In this document: positions 1 through 7,493 of the stretch, piece after piece
How the letters are laid out: every line of letters starts with the position of its first letter
Numbering within the stretch: position 1 is the first letter of the stretch
NCBI GenBank assembly: GCA_030699055.1
Contig: JAUYKX010000144.1
Span: 1-17,845, forward strand
From: Candidatus Nanopelagicales bacterium
GTDB lineage: Bacteria; Actinomycetota; Actinomycetes; S36-B12; UBA10799
Direction of reading: 5' to 3'
DNA: 17,845 nucleotides
Made by a program: the position numbers and the translations under genes
The notes under the pieces: model-generated
Told to the model about the DNA's origin: nothing
What the model saw: the letters and a program-made list of their open reading frames with translations, nothing else
The model's database searches: none

Positions 1-2
1 TG

Positions 3-1577
3 CCGGCCGTCGAGGTCTTGGCTCGGGTCGACGTGGTCTGCGTTGACAAAACCGGGACTTTGACCGAGCCCGGGATGGCCTTCGACCGGCTGGTGAAGCT
101 GGCCCCAGACGGAACGGCCCGGCAGGCCACCGACGGTGACCCCGACGGTGACTCCGACGGTGATTCCAACGAGGTGGCCGAGGCTCTGGGGGCGCTCGGG
201 GTGAGTGAGGCGAATCCCAACCCCACCCTGGCCGCGGTGGCCGCCGAATTCGCCGATCCCGGCTGGGAGTTGGTGCGCGCAGTTCCCTTTTCGTCGGCTC
301 GGAAGTGGTCGGCCGGCGTGTTCGCCGGTCATGGGGCCTGGGTGTTGGGGGCTGCTGAGATTCTGCTGCCCGATGGGGATCCGGCGGTGGCCCGGCAGGT
401 GGCCATGACCGCCGCCCCGGTGGCAGCCACCGGGGCCCGGGTGCTGCTGCTGGCCCGAGGCGCGGGCGAGGCGCAACCTGACGCGGACACCGGCCCCGGC
501 GAACTCGTTCCGATGGCCTTGGTGTCCATCGCCCAGCACCTTCGGCCAGACGCCGCTGAGACCGTCGCCTATTTCCGACGCCAAGGGGTCGCGCTGAAAG
601 TGATCAGCGGAGACAACCCGGCGACTGTGGCGGCGATCGCCGCGCAGGCGGGTATCCCCGACGAGGCGGGTGCTTTCGATGCGCGACACCTGCCGACCGA
701 CCCGGGCGAGCTGGAGAGGGTGGTCGAGGAGCACAACGTGTTCGGTCGGGTGAATCCGGACCAGAAGCGGGCCATGGTCGCCGCGCTGCAACGACGCGGA
801 CACACGGTGGCGATGACCGGCGATGGGGTAAACGACGTTCTGGCCTTGAAGGACGCCGACTTGGGAATCGCGATGGGTTCCGGAGCCTCGGCCACCAGGG
901 CCGTCGCTCAGCTGGTGCTGCTCGACAGCCGGTTCTCGGCGCTGCCTCACGTGGTGGCAGAGGGTCGGCGGGTGCTCGGGAATATCGAACGCGTCAGCGA
1001 TCTGTTCCTGACCAAGTCCTTCTACGCCTCGTTGTTGTCCTTGATGACGGTGGTGTTCACGTTGACCCAGGTGTTCGAAGTCGAGTTCGTGTTTCTGCCG
1101 CGACACCTCACTTTGATTACTTTCCTGACCATCGGCACCCCGGCTTTCTTCATGGCCCTGATGCCCAATACGCAACGCTTCCGACCCGGTTTCTTCAGAC
1201 GGGTTTTGCGTTTCGCGGTGCCGGCAGGTGTGGTCTGTTCGATCTCCGCCTTCAGCAGCTACGCGCTGGTCCTGGTGGCCGGTCATCCGCTGGACACGGC
1301 CCGGACTGCGGCGGCGGTCACCCTGTTCATCGTGGCGTGGACCGTGCTGTTGCTCGTGGCCCAACCCTTGAATCGCTGGCGGCTGGCGATCGTCGTCGTG
1401 ATGGGCCTCGGGTTCCCGTTCGTCCTCGCCATACCGGTGCTGAGCGATTTCTTCGCCCTGTACGTAACAGCGAGCATTGAGTTTGTCTGGAGTGTGGGTA
1501 TCGGGGTGGTCGGTGCGATCGTCCTGTCGACCATCCGGCGGGTCATCGAGCGTCGGTACGCCCGTCCGACCCCGTAG
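3..1577 (+). CDS. Cation-transporting P-type ATPase, CtpE-like (5' end outside window)
   Basis: ATP-driven inner-membrane cation pump. The frame is open at the left edge and begins inside the phosphorylation domain: DKTGTLTE follows about 14 codons in, with the phosphorylated Asp at 45-47. Numbering from the TTG at 18, a KWSA-type nucleotide-binding motif is at about 95-99, the SGDNPATV hinge at 197-204, and TGDGVND at 267-273 (bases 816-836). About six hydrophobic segments follow (335-355, 364-382, 398-422, 430-450, 455-475, 487-505), as in the M5-M10 helices of P2/P3-type pumps. The sequence around DKTGTLTE and the C-terminal membrane part resemble mycobacterial CtpE, a calcium-uptake ATPase; ion specificity here is inferred. 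The missing part would hold the actuator domain and M1-M4. An Asp-rich insertion (DGDPDGDSDGDS) encoded by a 12-bp tandem repeat lies in the nucleotide-binding domain. The next gene starts 35 nt downstream, so co-transcription is possible. Confidence 0.93.
   Translation, partial: PAVEVLARVDVVCVDKTGTLTEPGMAFDRLVKLAPDGTARQATDGDPDGDSDGDSNEVAEALGALGVSEANPNPTLAAVAAEFADPGWELVRAVPFSSARKWSAGVFAGHGAWVLGAAEILLPDGDPAVARQVAMTAAPVAATGARVLLLARGAGEAQPDADTGPGELVPMALVSIAQHLRPDAAETVAYFRRQGVALKVISGDNPATVAAIAAQAGIPDEAGAFDARHLPTDPGELERVVEEHNVFGRVNPDQKRAMVAALQRRGHTVAMTGDGVNDVLALKDADLGIAMGSGASATRAVAQLVLLDSRFSALPHVVAEGRRVLGNIERVSDLFLTKSFYASLLSLMTVVFTLTQVFEVEFVFLPRHLTLITFLTIGTPAFFMALMPNTQRFRPGFFRRVLRFAVPAGVVCSISAFSSYALVLVAGHPLDTARTAAAVTLFIVAWTVLLLVAQPLNRWRLAIVVVMGLGFPFVLAIPVLSDFFALYVTASIEFVWSVGIGVVGAIVLSTIRRVIERRYARPTP
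131..166 (+). repeat. Three tandem 12-bp units inside the ATPase gene
   Basis: Three near-identical units at 131-142, 143-154 and 155-166, each reading CGACGGTGA followed by CCC, CTC or TTC, encode three DGD(P/S) tetrapeptides. The unit is a multiple of three, so copy-number change would keep frame. It lies in a surface region of the nucleotide-binding domain between the DKTGT and KWSA motifs. Confidence 0.9.
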
Positions 1578-1612
1578 GCTGGGAGTCGTGCTCCGGGAGG
1601 GGGTGAGGACCG

Positions 1613-2476
1613 ATGGCGAGCGGCGGTGAATCGCGGGTCGTTACCGCGGCGGCAGCGAAGATCGCTCTGTCCACGGTCTCGGTCTATCCCGAGTCGCCGG
1701 CGGCTGCGTTCGAGATCGCCGCACGACTCGGCTATGACGGGGTTGAGGTCATGGTCATGTCCGATCCGGTCAGTCAGGACCCGGACGCGCTGCGGGACTT
1801 GGCACACACCTACGGCATTCCCATCCTGGCAATTCACGCCCCCTGCCTGTTGATTACCCAACGGGTCTGGGGCTCCGATCCGTGGGCCAAGTTGGTGCGG
1901 GCCCGGAATGCGGCGGAGACGTTGGGTGCTGACACCGTGGTCGTTCATCCACCGTTTCGTTGGCAGCGCGACTACGCGCGCGACTTCGTTCGCGGACTAC
2001 GACGAATGACCGAGGACACACCCATCAAGTTCGCGGTCGAGAACATGTACCCCTGGCGGGCGGCCACTCGAGAGTTGGCCGCCTACTCACCGGGCTGGGA
2101 TCCGCGCGAGGACGACTATCCGCATGCCACGCTCGACCTGTCCCACACGTCGGTCAGTGGTTCCGACGCCCTGGTGATGGCGCGGGACCTGGGAGATTCC
2201 CTGGCACACGTCCATCTGGCTGACGGGTCGGGTAGTTCGAAGGACGAACACATGATTCCGGGCCGTGGTTCCCAGCGTTGCGGTGAGGTGTTGGAGTTCG
2301 TGGCCCGCCGGGGCTTCTCGGGGACGGTGGTGATCGAGGTCTCGACCCGCAAGGCGGCAAATCGCGCGCTTCGGGAAGCCGACCTGGCCGAGGCTCTCGC
2401 CTTCGCTCAACTGCACCTGGTTACGACTCCGGAACCGGTGACCCTGCCTGGCGTGGGCCTCCGGCCGGGGCCTTGA
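1613..2476 (+). CDS. Sugar phosphate isomerase/epimerase-like TIM-barrel protein (Rv0498-like)
   Basis: 287-aa cytosolic protein of the xylose-isomerase-like / AP-endonuclease-2 TIM-barrel superfamily. The order of motifs matches mycobacterial Rv0498: [11 protein letters not shown] near the N-terminus, IHAPCLL at 74-80, [10 protein letters not shown] at 110-119, VENMYPW at 142-148, TLDLSHTS at 173-180, HVHLADGSG at 199-207, EHMIPGRG at 212-219 and VIEVSTR at 240-246. The recurring His, Glu and Asp residues (H75, H112, E143, D175, H178, H201, E242) are placed like the divalent-metal ligands of this superfamily. The substrate is unknown. The ATG start is chosen because a strong purine-rich ribosome site (GGGAGGGGGTGAGG, 1595-1608) precedes it. 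The last 17 or so residues run past the conserved fold. In mycobacteria the homologue also lies close upstream of proC, so the context is conserved. Confidence 0.88.
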   Translation: MASGGESRVVTAAAAKIALSTVSVYPESPAAAFEIAARLGYDGVEVMVMSDPVSQDPDALRDLAHTYGIPILAIHAPCLLITQRVWGSDPWAKLVRARNAAETLGADTVVVHPPFRWQRDYARDFVRGLRRMTEDTPIKFAVENMYPWRAATRELAAYSPGWDPREDDYPHATLDLSHTSVSGSDALVMARDLGDSLAHVHLADGSGSSKDEHMIPGRGSQRCGEVLEFVARRGFSGTVVIEVSTRKAANRALREADLAEALAFAQLHLVTTPEPVTLPGVGLRPGP

Positions 2477-2530
2477 ACGCGACCGGGGTGACCAGAGCCG
2501 GATGTCCGGTCGGTAACCGATTGGCGCCGC

Positions 2531-2536
2531 TATGGT
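2531..2536 (+). promoter_or_regulatory. Candidate -10 box for a leaderless TetR-gene transcript
   Basis: TATGGT ends 6 nt before the ATG at 2543, which would place the transcription start on the start codon. No Shine-Dalgarno sequence and no convincing -35 box are visible. Confidence 0.45.
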
Positions 2537-2542
2537 TCCGGC

Positions 2543-3148
2543 ATGGGAACCGACGATGTGCGTGAGGCCGTGCTCGACGCCGCCAGGTCAGCCTTCCATG
2601 CGAAGGGCTACCTGCGGACCTCAGTCAAAGGTGTGGCCAGCGCCGCGGGGGTGGCACCGGAGGTGGTTACGCGCTACTACCAGTCCAAAGACAAACTGTT
2701 CGCGGCGGCCATGAGGCTTCCATTCGACCCGACCAGTGCCCTGCCCGAGTTGATAGCCCCCGGGCTGGACGGCATGGGGGAGCGCCTGACCCGGGTGACT
2801 CTGGAGACCCTGTCCGACCCCGAGACGCGTGACGATCTGATCGCCTTGGCCAAGGCGGGAGCCTCGGCGAGCAGGGTGGCGACCCCTCTGCGCGAGTTCC
2901 TCGAACTGGAGATGGTGGATCGAATCGCCAGGACGATCGGAGTGCCCGACGCCCGCTTGCGGTCGAACCTGATCGCCAGCTATCTGATTGGGATCGCGGT
3001 GACCAGGTATGTGGTCAAGGCCGAGCCCTTGGCGTCGATGCCCGAAGAAGAGGTGGTCCGCCTGGTCAGCCCGACGATTCAGGATTGGCTCACTCCCAGC
3101 AGGCCGTTGCCCCGGGCCAGCATGTCGTCTCCGCGATTCGGTTCCTGA
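2543..3148 (+). CDS. TetR/AcrR-family transcriptional regulator
   Basis: 201-aa predicted DNA-binding repressor. Residues about 6-57 form the TetR helix-turn-helix domain: AARSAFHAKGYLRTSVKGVA, then ASAAGVAPEVVTRYYQSKDKL, with the usual YxSKxxL ending. The remainder (60-185) is helical and looks like a TetR ligand/dimerisation domain, with a typical closing segment SNLIASYLIGIAVTRYVVK. The last 15 residues are Pro/Ser/Arg-rich and probably disordered. The ATG at 2543 begins at the expected distance before the DNA-binding domain and sits 6 nt after a TATGGT -10 box, so translation may be leaderless. It precedes the proline dehydrogenase gene by 66 nt in the same direction. A role in controlling the proline genes or itself is an inference from position only; no clear operator palindrome was found at either start. 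The ligand cannot be predicted. Confidence 0.92.
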   Translation: MGTDDVREAVLDAARSAFHAKGYLRTSVKGVASAAGVAPEVVTRYYQSKDKLFAAAMRLPFDPTSALPELIAPGLDGMGERLTRVTLETLSDPETRDDLIALAKAGASASRVATPLREFLELEMVDRIARTIGVPDARLRSNLIASYLIGIAVTRYVVKAEPLASMPEEEVVRLVSPTIQDWLTPSRPLPRASMSSPRFGS

Positions 3149-3174
3149 CCTGCGCGTAATGCGCGGCCAGCGGA

Positions 3175-3180
3175 TAGCCT
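3175..3180 (+). promoter_or_regulatory. Candidate -10 box ahead of the proline dehydrogenase gene
   Basis: TAGCCT lies 5 nt before an ATG at 3186 that opens an 11-codon ORF. If used, the transcript begins at or near that ATG and has a leader of about 30 nt before the proline dehydrogenase start. No -35 box is obvious. Confidence 0.4.
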
Positions 3181-3185
3181 GGCCG

Positions 3186-3221
3186 ATGGACGTCGGCGAC
3201 AGGAGAATCGAACAGTGGTAG
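3186..3221 (+). CDS. Possible 11-residue leader peptide (uORF) upstream of proline dehydrogenase
   Basis: The ORF reads MDVGDRRIEQW and ends in TAG at 3219-3221. Its ATG sits just after a TAGCCT -10 box, so it would be translated leaderless. Its end overlaps both candidate starts of proline dehydrogenase: GTG at 3215, and GTG at 3221, which shares a base with the stop codon (TAGTG). An AGGAG ribosome site for the main gene lies inside the ORF at 3201-3205. It contains no proline codon, so classical proline attenuation is not suggested. Translational coupling or a chance ORF are the alternatives. Confidence 0.3.
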   Translation: MDVGDRRIEQW

Positions 3222-4147
3222 TGCGGCAGGCATTCAACCTCGTATCGCGAAACGACGCTGTCAAGCGAATCGCGACCAATGCGCCCCTAACCCGCGATGT
3301 GGTCCGGCGTTTTGTCGCCGGCGAGCGGACCAGCGATGCCGTCCGCGTGGCCGGGGAACTGGCTGGCGCGGGACTTCGATGCACGCTGAGTTACCTCAGC
3401 GAAGACGTGACGGATGTAGCGCAAGTATCAGCGGTGGTTGACCAGTATCGCCGTCTGATCGCGGCGTTGGAAGACGCCGATCTGACGGATCGCGCCGAAT
3501 TGTCGATCAAGCTTGGGGCGATTGGTCAGGCGCTGCCGGACAGCGACGCGGACCAGATCACTCTTCAGAACGCGACAGCCATCTGCGAGGCGGCCGACAA
3601 GGTCGGCATGACGGCCACGGTCGACATGGAGGAACACGAAACCGTTGAAGCCACCTTGTCCACCGTCCGCCAGTTGCGGCAGCGGTTCGACTGGCTTGGA
3701 GTTGCTCTCCAGGCAGACCTGATGCGGACCGAAGACGATTGTCGGGCTCTGTCCTACGCCGGTTCCCGGGTGAGGCTTTGCAAGGGCGCCTATCGGGCGA
3801 CGGAGGGTTGTCATCAGACCAAGCAGGACATCGACTTGGCTTTCGTGCGTTGCCTGAAGATTCTGATGGCCGGCGGCGGGTTTCCGATGATCGCCACCCA
3901 TGATCCACGCATGATAGAGATCACCTCTGCGGTGGCGGTTCGCCACGACCGTGAGCGAAGTTCGTACGAGTTGCAGATGCTCTACGGGGTTCGACCCGAC
4001 GAGCAGAAGCGACTGGCGTCCCTGGGCGAGCGGGTGCGGGTCTACGTTCCGTACGGCGCGGATTGGTATCCGTGGTTGGTGCGCCGGATGGCCGAAAGGC
4101 CAGCCAACCTGATGCTGCTGCTCAAGTCCATCGGCGTTCCGGGCTGA
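3215..4147 (+). CDS. Proline dehydrogenase (monofunctional, FAD-dependent)
   Basis: Oxidises L-proline to delta-1-pyrroline-5-carboxylate and passes electrons through FAD to the respiratory chain. The protein is 310 aa, the usual size for stand-alone ProDH (PruB type) rather than the large bifunctional PutA. Visible family motifs are ELSIKLGAIG (95-104), VDMEEHETVE (136-145), VRLCKGAY (186-193), MIATHDPRMIE (225-235), YELQMLYGVRP (251-261) and VYVPYGADWYPWLVRRMAE (276-294). The last carries the paired arginines and Glu that bind the substrate carboxylate. GTG at 3215 is chosen because AGGAG (3201-3205) lies 9 nt upstream; GTG at 3221 is two codons further in. The proC gene follows almost immediately. 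No P5C dehydrogenase gene is in the window, so the second catabolic step must be encoded elsewhere. Confidence 0.95.
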   Translation: MVVRQAFNLVSRNDAVKRIATNAPLTRDVVRRFVAGERTSDAVRVAGELAGAGLRCTLSYLSEDVTDVAQVSAVVDQYRRLIAALEDADLTDRAELSIKLGAIGQALPDSDADQITLQNATAICEAADKVGMTATVDMEEHETVEATLSTVRQLRQRFDWLGVALQADLMRTEDDCRALSYAGSRVRLCKGAYRATEGCHQTKQDIDLAFVRCLKILMAGGGFPMIATHDPRMIEITSAVAVRHDRERSSYELQMLYGVRPDEQKRLASLGERVRVYVPYGADWYPWLVRRMAERPANLMLLLKSIGVPG

Positions 4148-4153
4148 TTGGAG

Positions 4154-4954
4154 ATGTCGATCACGGCGATTCTCGGGGCCGGTGTCATGGGTGAGGCCTT
4201 GCTAGCGGGCCTACTGCGGGGGCGGTGGAGTGCGGACGACCTATTGATCACCGACAAGCGGCCGGAGCGGGCGACTCGACTCCGGGCGCGTCACGGCGTC
4301 GAGGTAGTTGACAACCTGACGGCCGCTGGGGCCGCCGGGACGCTGGTACTGGCGGTGAAACCCCAGGACATGGTGGCCCTCCTGCGTGAGATCTCGTCGG
4401 AAGTCCGGGGCGATGCCCTGGTGCTGTCCATCGCTGCCGGTATCACCACGTCGACGATCGAGGACGCGCTTCCCGCCGGGACCGCTGTGGTTCGGGCGAT
4501 GCCCAATACCCCCGCCCTGGTCGATCAGGGGATCACCGCGATATCGGCTGGCGCCCACTGCGACCTGGCGCATCTGGAACTGGCGGCGGAGTTGATGTCG
4601 ACAGTAGGCCGGGTGGTGCAGGTTCCCGAATCGCAACAGGATGCCGTGACCGCCATATCGGGATCCGGTCCCGCGTACCTGTTCTACGTCGTCGAGGCAA
4701 TGATCGAGGCGGGCGTCCTACTCGGGCTGCCCCGCTCGCTGGCGACCGAATTGACGGTGCAGACCATGTTCGGTGCGGCGACGATGTTGCGCGATACGGC
4801 CGAGCATCCGACCGTTCTGCGGGAGAATGTCACTTCCCCGGCGGGTACCACTGTCGCCGCCCTGCGCGAGCTCGACGACCATCGGGTGAGAGCGGCTTTT
4901 CTCACGGCGATGGAGGCGGCGCGGGATCGATCCCGTGAACTCGCCGACGGCTGA
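4154..4954 (+). CDS. proC: Pyrroline-5-carboxylate reductase
   Basis: Reduces P5C to L-proline with NAD(P)H in the cytosol, the last step of proline synthesis. The 266-aa protein has an N-terminal Rossmann fold with ILGAGVMGEAL (6-16) and LVLAVKPQD (64-72), and VRAMPNTPALVDQG (113-126). The family signature region is AISGSGPAYLFYVVEAMIEAG (167-187) and VTSPAGTTVAAL (226-237), close to the usual length and motif order. The start is uncertain: ATG at 4154 has GGAG directly against it with no spacer, and an in-frame TTG at 4148 lies one base after the upstream stop. Reinitiation by ribosomes finishing proline dehydrogenase would suit either. Having opposing proline reactions adjacent suggests balancing of P5C and proline pools; proC has a comparable neighbourhood in mycobacteria. 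Confidence 0.96.
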   Translation: MSITAILGAGVMGEALLAGLLRGRWSADDLLITDKRPERATRLRARHGVEVVDNLTAAGAAGTLVLAVKPQDMVALLREISSEVRGDALVLSIAAGITTSTIEDALPAGTAVVRAMPNTPALVDQGITAISAGAHCDLAHLELAAELMSTVGRVVQVPESQQDAVTAISGSGPAYLFYVVEAMIEAGVLLGLPRSLATELTVQTMFGAATMLRDTAEHPTVLRENVTSPAGTTVAALRELDDHRVRAAFLTAMEAARDRSRELADG

Positions 4955-4981
4955 GCCCGGGTATCGGTCGCCGGACGACGC

Positions 4982-4987
4982 TACGGT
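4982..4987 (+). promoter_or_regulatory. Candidate -10 box for a leaderless acuC transcript
   Basis: TACGGT ends 6 nt before the GTG at 4994, again placing the transcription start on the start codon. There is no ribosome-binding sequence in the 39 nt after proC. The -35 region is not recognisable. Confidence 0.45.
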
Positions 4988-4993
4988 TGCGGA

Positions 4994-6196
4994 GTGACTG
5001 GTCAGCTCTCGTTCATCTGGGACGAGCGGTTGCGTGCTTATGATTTTGGCTCCGGTCACCCGTTGTCGCCGCTGCGAGTTCGGCTCGCCCACCAGCTGAC
5101 CCGTGACCTGGGAGTGCTGGATCTGTCAAATGTGGAGACCGTGGGGCCGGTGTCCCCCGCGTCGAATGCCGACTTGGCCCGCGTTCATCTGCCGGAGTAC
5201 ATCGCCGCCGTGGAACGCGCTTCGGCGCCTGGTGCCCGCATCGACCCCTCTCACGGAATTGGGACCGAGGACGTGCCCCGATTCGACGGCATGCACGAGG
5301 CTTCGGCGCTGGTGGCCGGGGCCACTTTGGCGGCGGCTCGTGCCGTCTATTCGAAGTCCAGCCTCCACGCCGTGAATCTGGCGGGCGGGCTGCACCATGC
5401 CATGCCCGGTTACGCCTCGGGTTTTTGCGTCTACAACGACATCGGCGTGGCCATTGCCTGGTTGCTGGAGCAGGGTGTGCGCCGCATCGGATATGTGGAT
5501 GTCGATGTTCATCATGGTGACGGGGTTCAGGCGATGTTCTTTGACGATCCCCGGGTGATGACCATGTCCCTGCACGAAGATCCGAGAGTCTTGTTCCCGG
5601 GATCGGGTTATCCGGACGAGATCGGCGCTCCGGGGGCGGAAGGCACTTCGATCAACGTCGTCCTACCGGCGGGGACTCGCGACGCCGGTTGGCTGCGTGC
5701 GTTCGATGCCGTCGTACCCGAAGCCCTCAGCGCCTTCGAACCGGAGATCCTCGTCACCCAACAAGGCTGTGACACGCACTATCTCGATCCCCTGGCCGAT
5801 CTCGGGCTGTCAATCGAAGGCCAAAGGGCGTCCTACCAGCGCCTTCACGCATTGGCTCATCACCTGTGTGACGGGCGCTGGGTGGCGGTCGGTGGTGGAG
5901 GTTACGAATGGGTCGATGTCGTGCCCCGGGCGTGGGCACACCTGACGGCCATCGCCGCCGGATCGCCGATCGATCCTGACTCGCCGGTTCCCGAGAGTTT
6001 TTCCGGCTACATCAAGTCCCATCTCGGCCGACCTGGACCGGAACTGATGGGAGACGGTTACGAGATCGAGCCCGTGGCCTGGACGCAGGGCTACGACCTG
6101 TTGGACCCGCTGGATATGAGCATTCTCCGGACTCGGGAGGCGGTATTCGGGCACCTGGGACTCGCCGCGGACCCTTGCCCGCTGTGGCCGGGTTAG
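4994..6196 (+). CDS. acuC: Histone deacetylase-superfamily protein, AcuC type
   Basis: Class I zinc-dependent deacetylase; in bacteria AcuC removes acetyl groups from lysines, classically on acetyl-CoA synthetase. The 400-aa protein carries the complete catalytic set. It has the paired His of GGLHHAM (H134, H135), the zinc ligands D171 and H173 in VDVDVHHGDG (168-177), D260 in QQGCDTHYLDPLADL (256-270), and the transition-state Tyr in GGGGYEW (Y304). The C-terminal 80 residues extend past the deacetylase core, as in other AcuC proteins. The GTG start is set by the upstream -10 box and by the conserved beginning (LSFIWDERLRAYDFG). A substrate in this window is not established, but an acyl-CoA ligase with a P-x4-GK site lies 2.5 kb downstream. 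Neighbours on either side point the same way, yet acuC seems to have its own promoter. Confidence 0.93.
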   Translation: MTGQLSFIWDERLRAYDFGSGHPLSPLRVRLAHQLTRDLGVLDLSNVETVGPVSPASNADLARVHLPEYIAAVERASAPGARIDPSHGIGTEDVPRFDGMHEASALVAGATLAAARAVYSKSSLHAVNLAGGLHHAMPGYASGFCVYNDIGVAIAWLLEQGVRRIGYVDVDVHHGDGVQAMFFDDPRVMTMSLHEDPRVLFPGSGYPDEIGAPGAEGTSINVVLPAGTRDAGWLRAFDAVVPEALSAFEPEILVTQQGCDTHYLDPLADLGLSIEGQRASYQRLHALAHHLCDGRWVAVGGGGYEWVDVVPRAWAHLTAIAAGSPIDPDSPVPESFSGYIKSHLGRPGPELMGDGYEIEPVAWTQGYDLLDPLDMSILRTREAVFGHLGLAADPCPLWPG

Positions 6197-6205
6197 CCTG
6201 GTGCG

Positions 6206-6211
6206 TACGCT
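6206..6211 (+). promoter_or_regulatory. Possible -10 box for the bS22-epimerase-acyltransferase run
   Basis: TACGCT preceded by TGCG (extended -10-like) lies 78 nt before the bS22 start. TAGCCT at 6194-6199 is an alternative overlapping the acuC stop codon. No clear -35 box is seen for either, so the assignment is weak. Confidence 0.25.
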
Positions 6212-6289
6212 GGGGCCGTGCGGTCGGTGCCGGTCCGGTAACTGGCTCGACAGGTTGGATGAGTTAACCCAAGCGAAAGGCTCAGGTAA

Positions 6290-6388
6290 GTGGGATCCGT
6301 CGTCAAGAAGCGCCGCAAACGAATGGCAAAGAAGAAGCACCGCAAGTTGCTGCGAAAGACCAGGGTGCAGCGACGCAACAAGAAGTAA
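6290..6388 (+). CDS. Small ribosomal subunit protein bS22-type (AURKAIP1/COX24 domain), 32 aa
   Basis: Very short, extremely basic protein starting [20 protein letters not shown] and ending [11 protein letters not shown] before TAA at 6386. More than half of its 32 residues are Lys or Arg. The sequence is nearly identical to the actinobacterial AURKAIP1/COX24-domain protein (Rv0500B in M. tuberculosis), identified in mycobacterial ribosome structures as the 30S protein bS22. It is expected to be buried in rRNA of the small subunit. The GTG start at 6290 has AAAGG at 6276-6280 with a 9-nt spacer, and matches the conserved N-terminus. As in mycobacteria it precedes a galE2-like epimerase gene. 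The bldC-like gene that usually sits just upstream is absent here and acuC is there instead. Confidence 0.9.
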   Translation: MGSVVKKRRKRMAKKKHRKLLRKTRVQRRNKK

Positions 6389-6458
6389 CCGCGGCTGGCC
6401 AGGTCGGCACCGGGGTAGGGCAGCGCGGGTTTCCGCCAGGTAGAGCAGGAGGGTTCCG

Positions 6459-7493
6459 ATGGCCCGAGTGGTGATGGTGACCGGGGTTTCCCGGTATCTG
6501 GGTGGTCGGATGGCACGCGTCCTGACCGAGGACCCGGAAGTCGATCGGGTCGTCGGCGTGGATGTGGTGCCTCCACGGCAGGACATCGGCGGGGCGGAGT
6601 TCGTACGCGCCGACATCCGAAACCCGATCATCTCCAAGGTGATCAATGCTGCCGAAGTCGACACCGTCGTCCACATGGGTGTCATCGCGACCCCGCTGCA
6701 GGCGGGTGGGCGCATGTCGATGAAGGAAATCAACGTCATCGGCACGATGCAGCTGCTGGCGGCCTGCCAGAAGGCACCCAGCGTGACCAAGCTCGTGGTC
6801 AAGTCGTCGACTTCGATCTATGGCGCCGGTCCTCGTGACCCGGCGATGTTCACCGAGGACATGGAGCCGAAACACACTCCCCGCTACGGATGGGCCAAGG
6901 ATTCGGTCGAAGTTGAGGGATACGTTCGCGGCTTCGCCCGGCGGCGTCCCGATGTCCTGGTGACGACACTGCGCTTCGCCAATTTCCTGGGCCCGAAAGT
7001 GGATACCCCGATGTCGGCGTACTTCGAGTTGCCGGTGATTCCGGTGCTTCTCGGGCACGACGCCCGGCTGCAGTTCATTCATGAGGACGACGGTCTGGCG
7101 GCGTTGCTGCAAGCCACAACCCGCGATGTCCCCGGAATTTTCAACATCTCGGGCGACGGGATCATCCTGCTGTCCCAGGCGGTTCGTCGTTGTGGCCGTC
7201 CGACGATTGCTCTCCCCAGGCCCATGGCCCCGATCGTCGGCACATTCGTCAGGCAGCTCGGATTGGCCGACTTCTCCCCCGAGCAGGTGCGATTTCTCGA
7301 GTACGGTCGGGGGGTTGACACCACGCGCATGCGTTCGGTGTTCAAGTTCGAGCCTCAACACACCACTTCCGAGACCTTCGATGCTTTCGTCGCCGCTCAC
7401 CGCCTGAATCGGGTGCTGACACCCGAACGGGTCGAAGCGGTGGAAAAGCAGTTGTTGTCGCTACTCACGGGACGGAGTACCGCGAATGCCTGA
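6459..7493 (+). CDS. NAD-dependent epimerase/dehydratase, extended SDR (GalE2/Rv0501-like)
   Basis: 344-aa cytosolic oxidoreductase of the extended short-chain dehydrogenase family. The N-terminal Rossmann fold has TGVSRYLGGRMA at 8-19, a relaxed form of TGxxGxxG, and VRADIRNP at 49-56. The catalytic residues are SSTSIYG (116-122) and YxxxK in YGWAK (143-147). The middle has the typical LRFANFLGP and the C-terminal domain GIFNISGDG. It matches the mycobacterial Rv0501 protein in length and in its position between bS22 and an acyltransferase. A nucleotide-sugar substrate is usual for the family but is not proven for this branch. ATG at 6459 is preceded by AGGAGGG (6447-6453), a strong ribosome site. 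The stop overlaps the start of the next gene by 8 nt, so the two are translationally coupled and probably act in the same pathway. Confidence 0.9.
   Translation: MARVVMVTGVSRYLGGRMARVLTEDPEVDRVVGVDVVPPRQDIGGAEFVRADIRNPIISKVINAAEVDTVVHMGVIATPLQAGGRMSMKEINVIGTMQLLAACQKAPSVTKLVVKSSTSIYGAGPRDPAMFTEDMEPKHTPRYGWAKDSVEVEGYVRGFARRRPDVLVTTLRFANFLGPKVDTPMSAYFELPVIPVLLGHDARLQFIHEDDGLAALLQATTRDVPGIFNISGDGIILLSQAVRRCGRPTIALPRPMAPIVGTFVRQLGLADFSPEQVRFLEYGRGVDTTRMRSVFKFEPQHTTSETFDAFVAAHRLNRVLTPERVEAVEKQLLSLLTGRSTANA

Noticed and set aside
131..166. CRISPR-like short repeats
   Set aside because: The 12-bp units are directly adjacent without spacers and lie in frame within a coding sequence; they are tandem repeats, as is the set at 15388-15419.
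1283..1948. 221-codon minus-strand frame across the ATPase/TIM-barrel junction
   Set aside because: It is antisense to two well-supported genes and its Arg/Pro/Ser-rich sequence is typical of a complementary-strand shadow.
6201..6443. 80-codon plus-strand frame between acuC and the epimerase gene
   Set aside because: It overlaps the bS22 gene in another frame, lacks a ribosome site and has no family features, whereas the bS22 reading is highly conserved.
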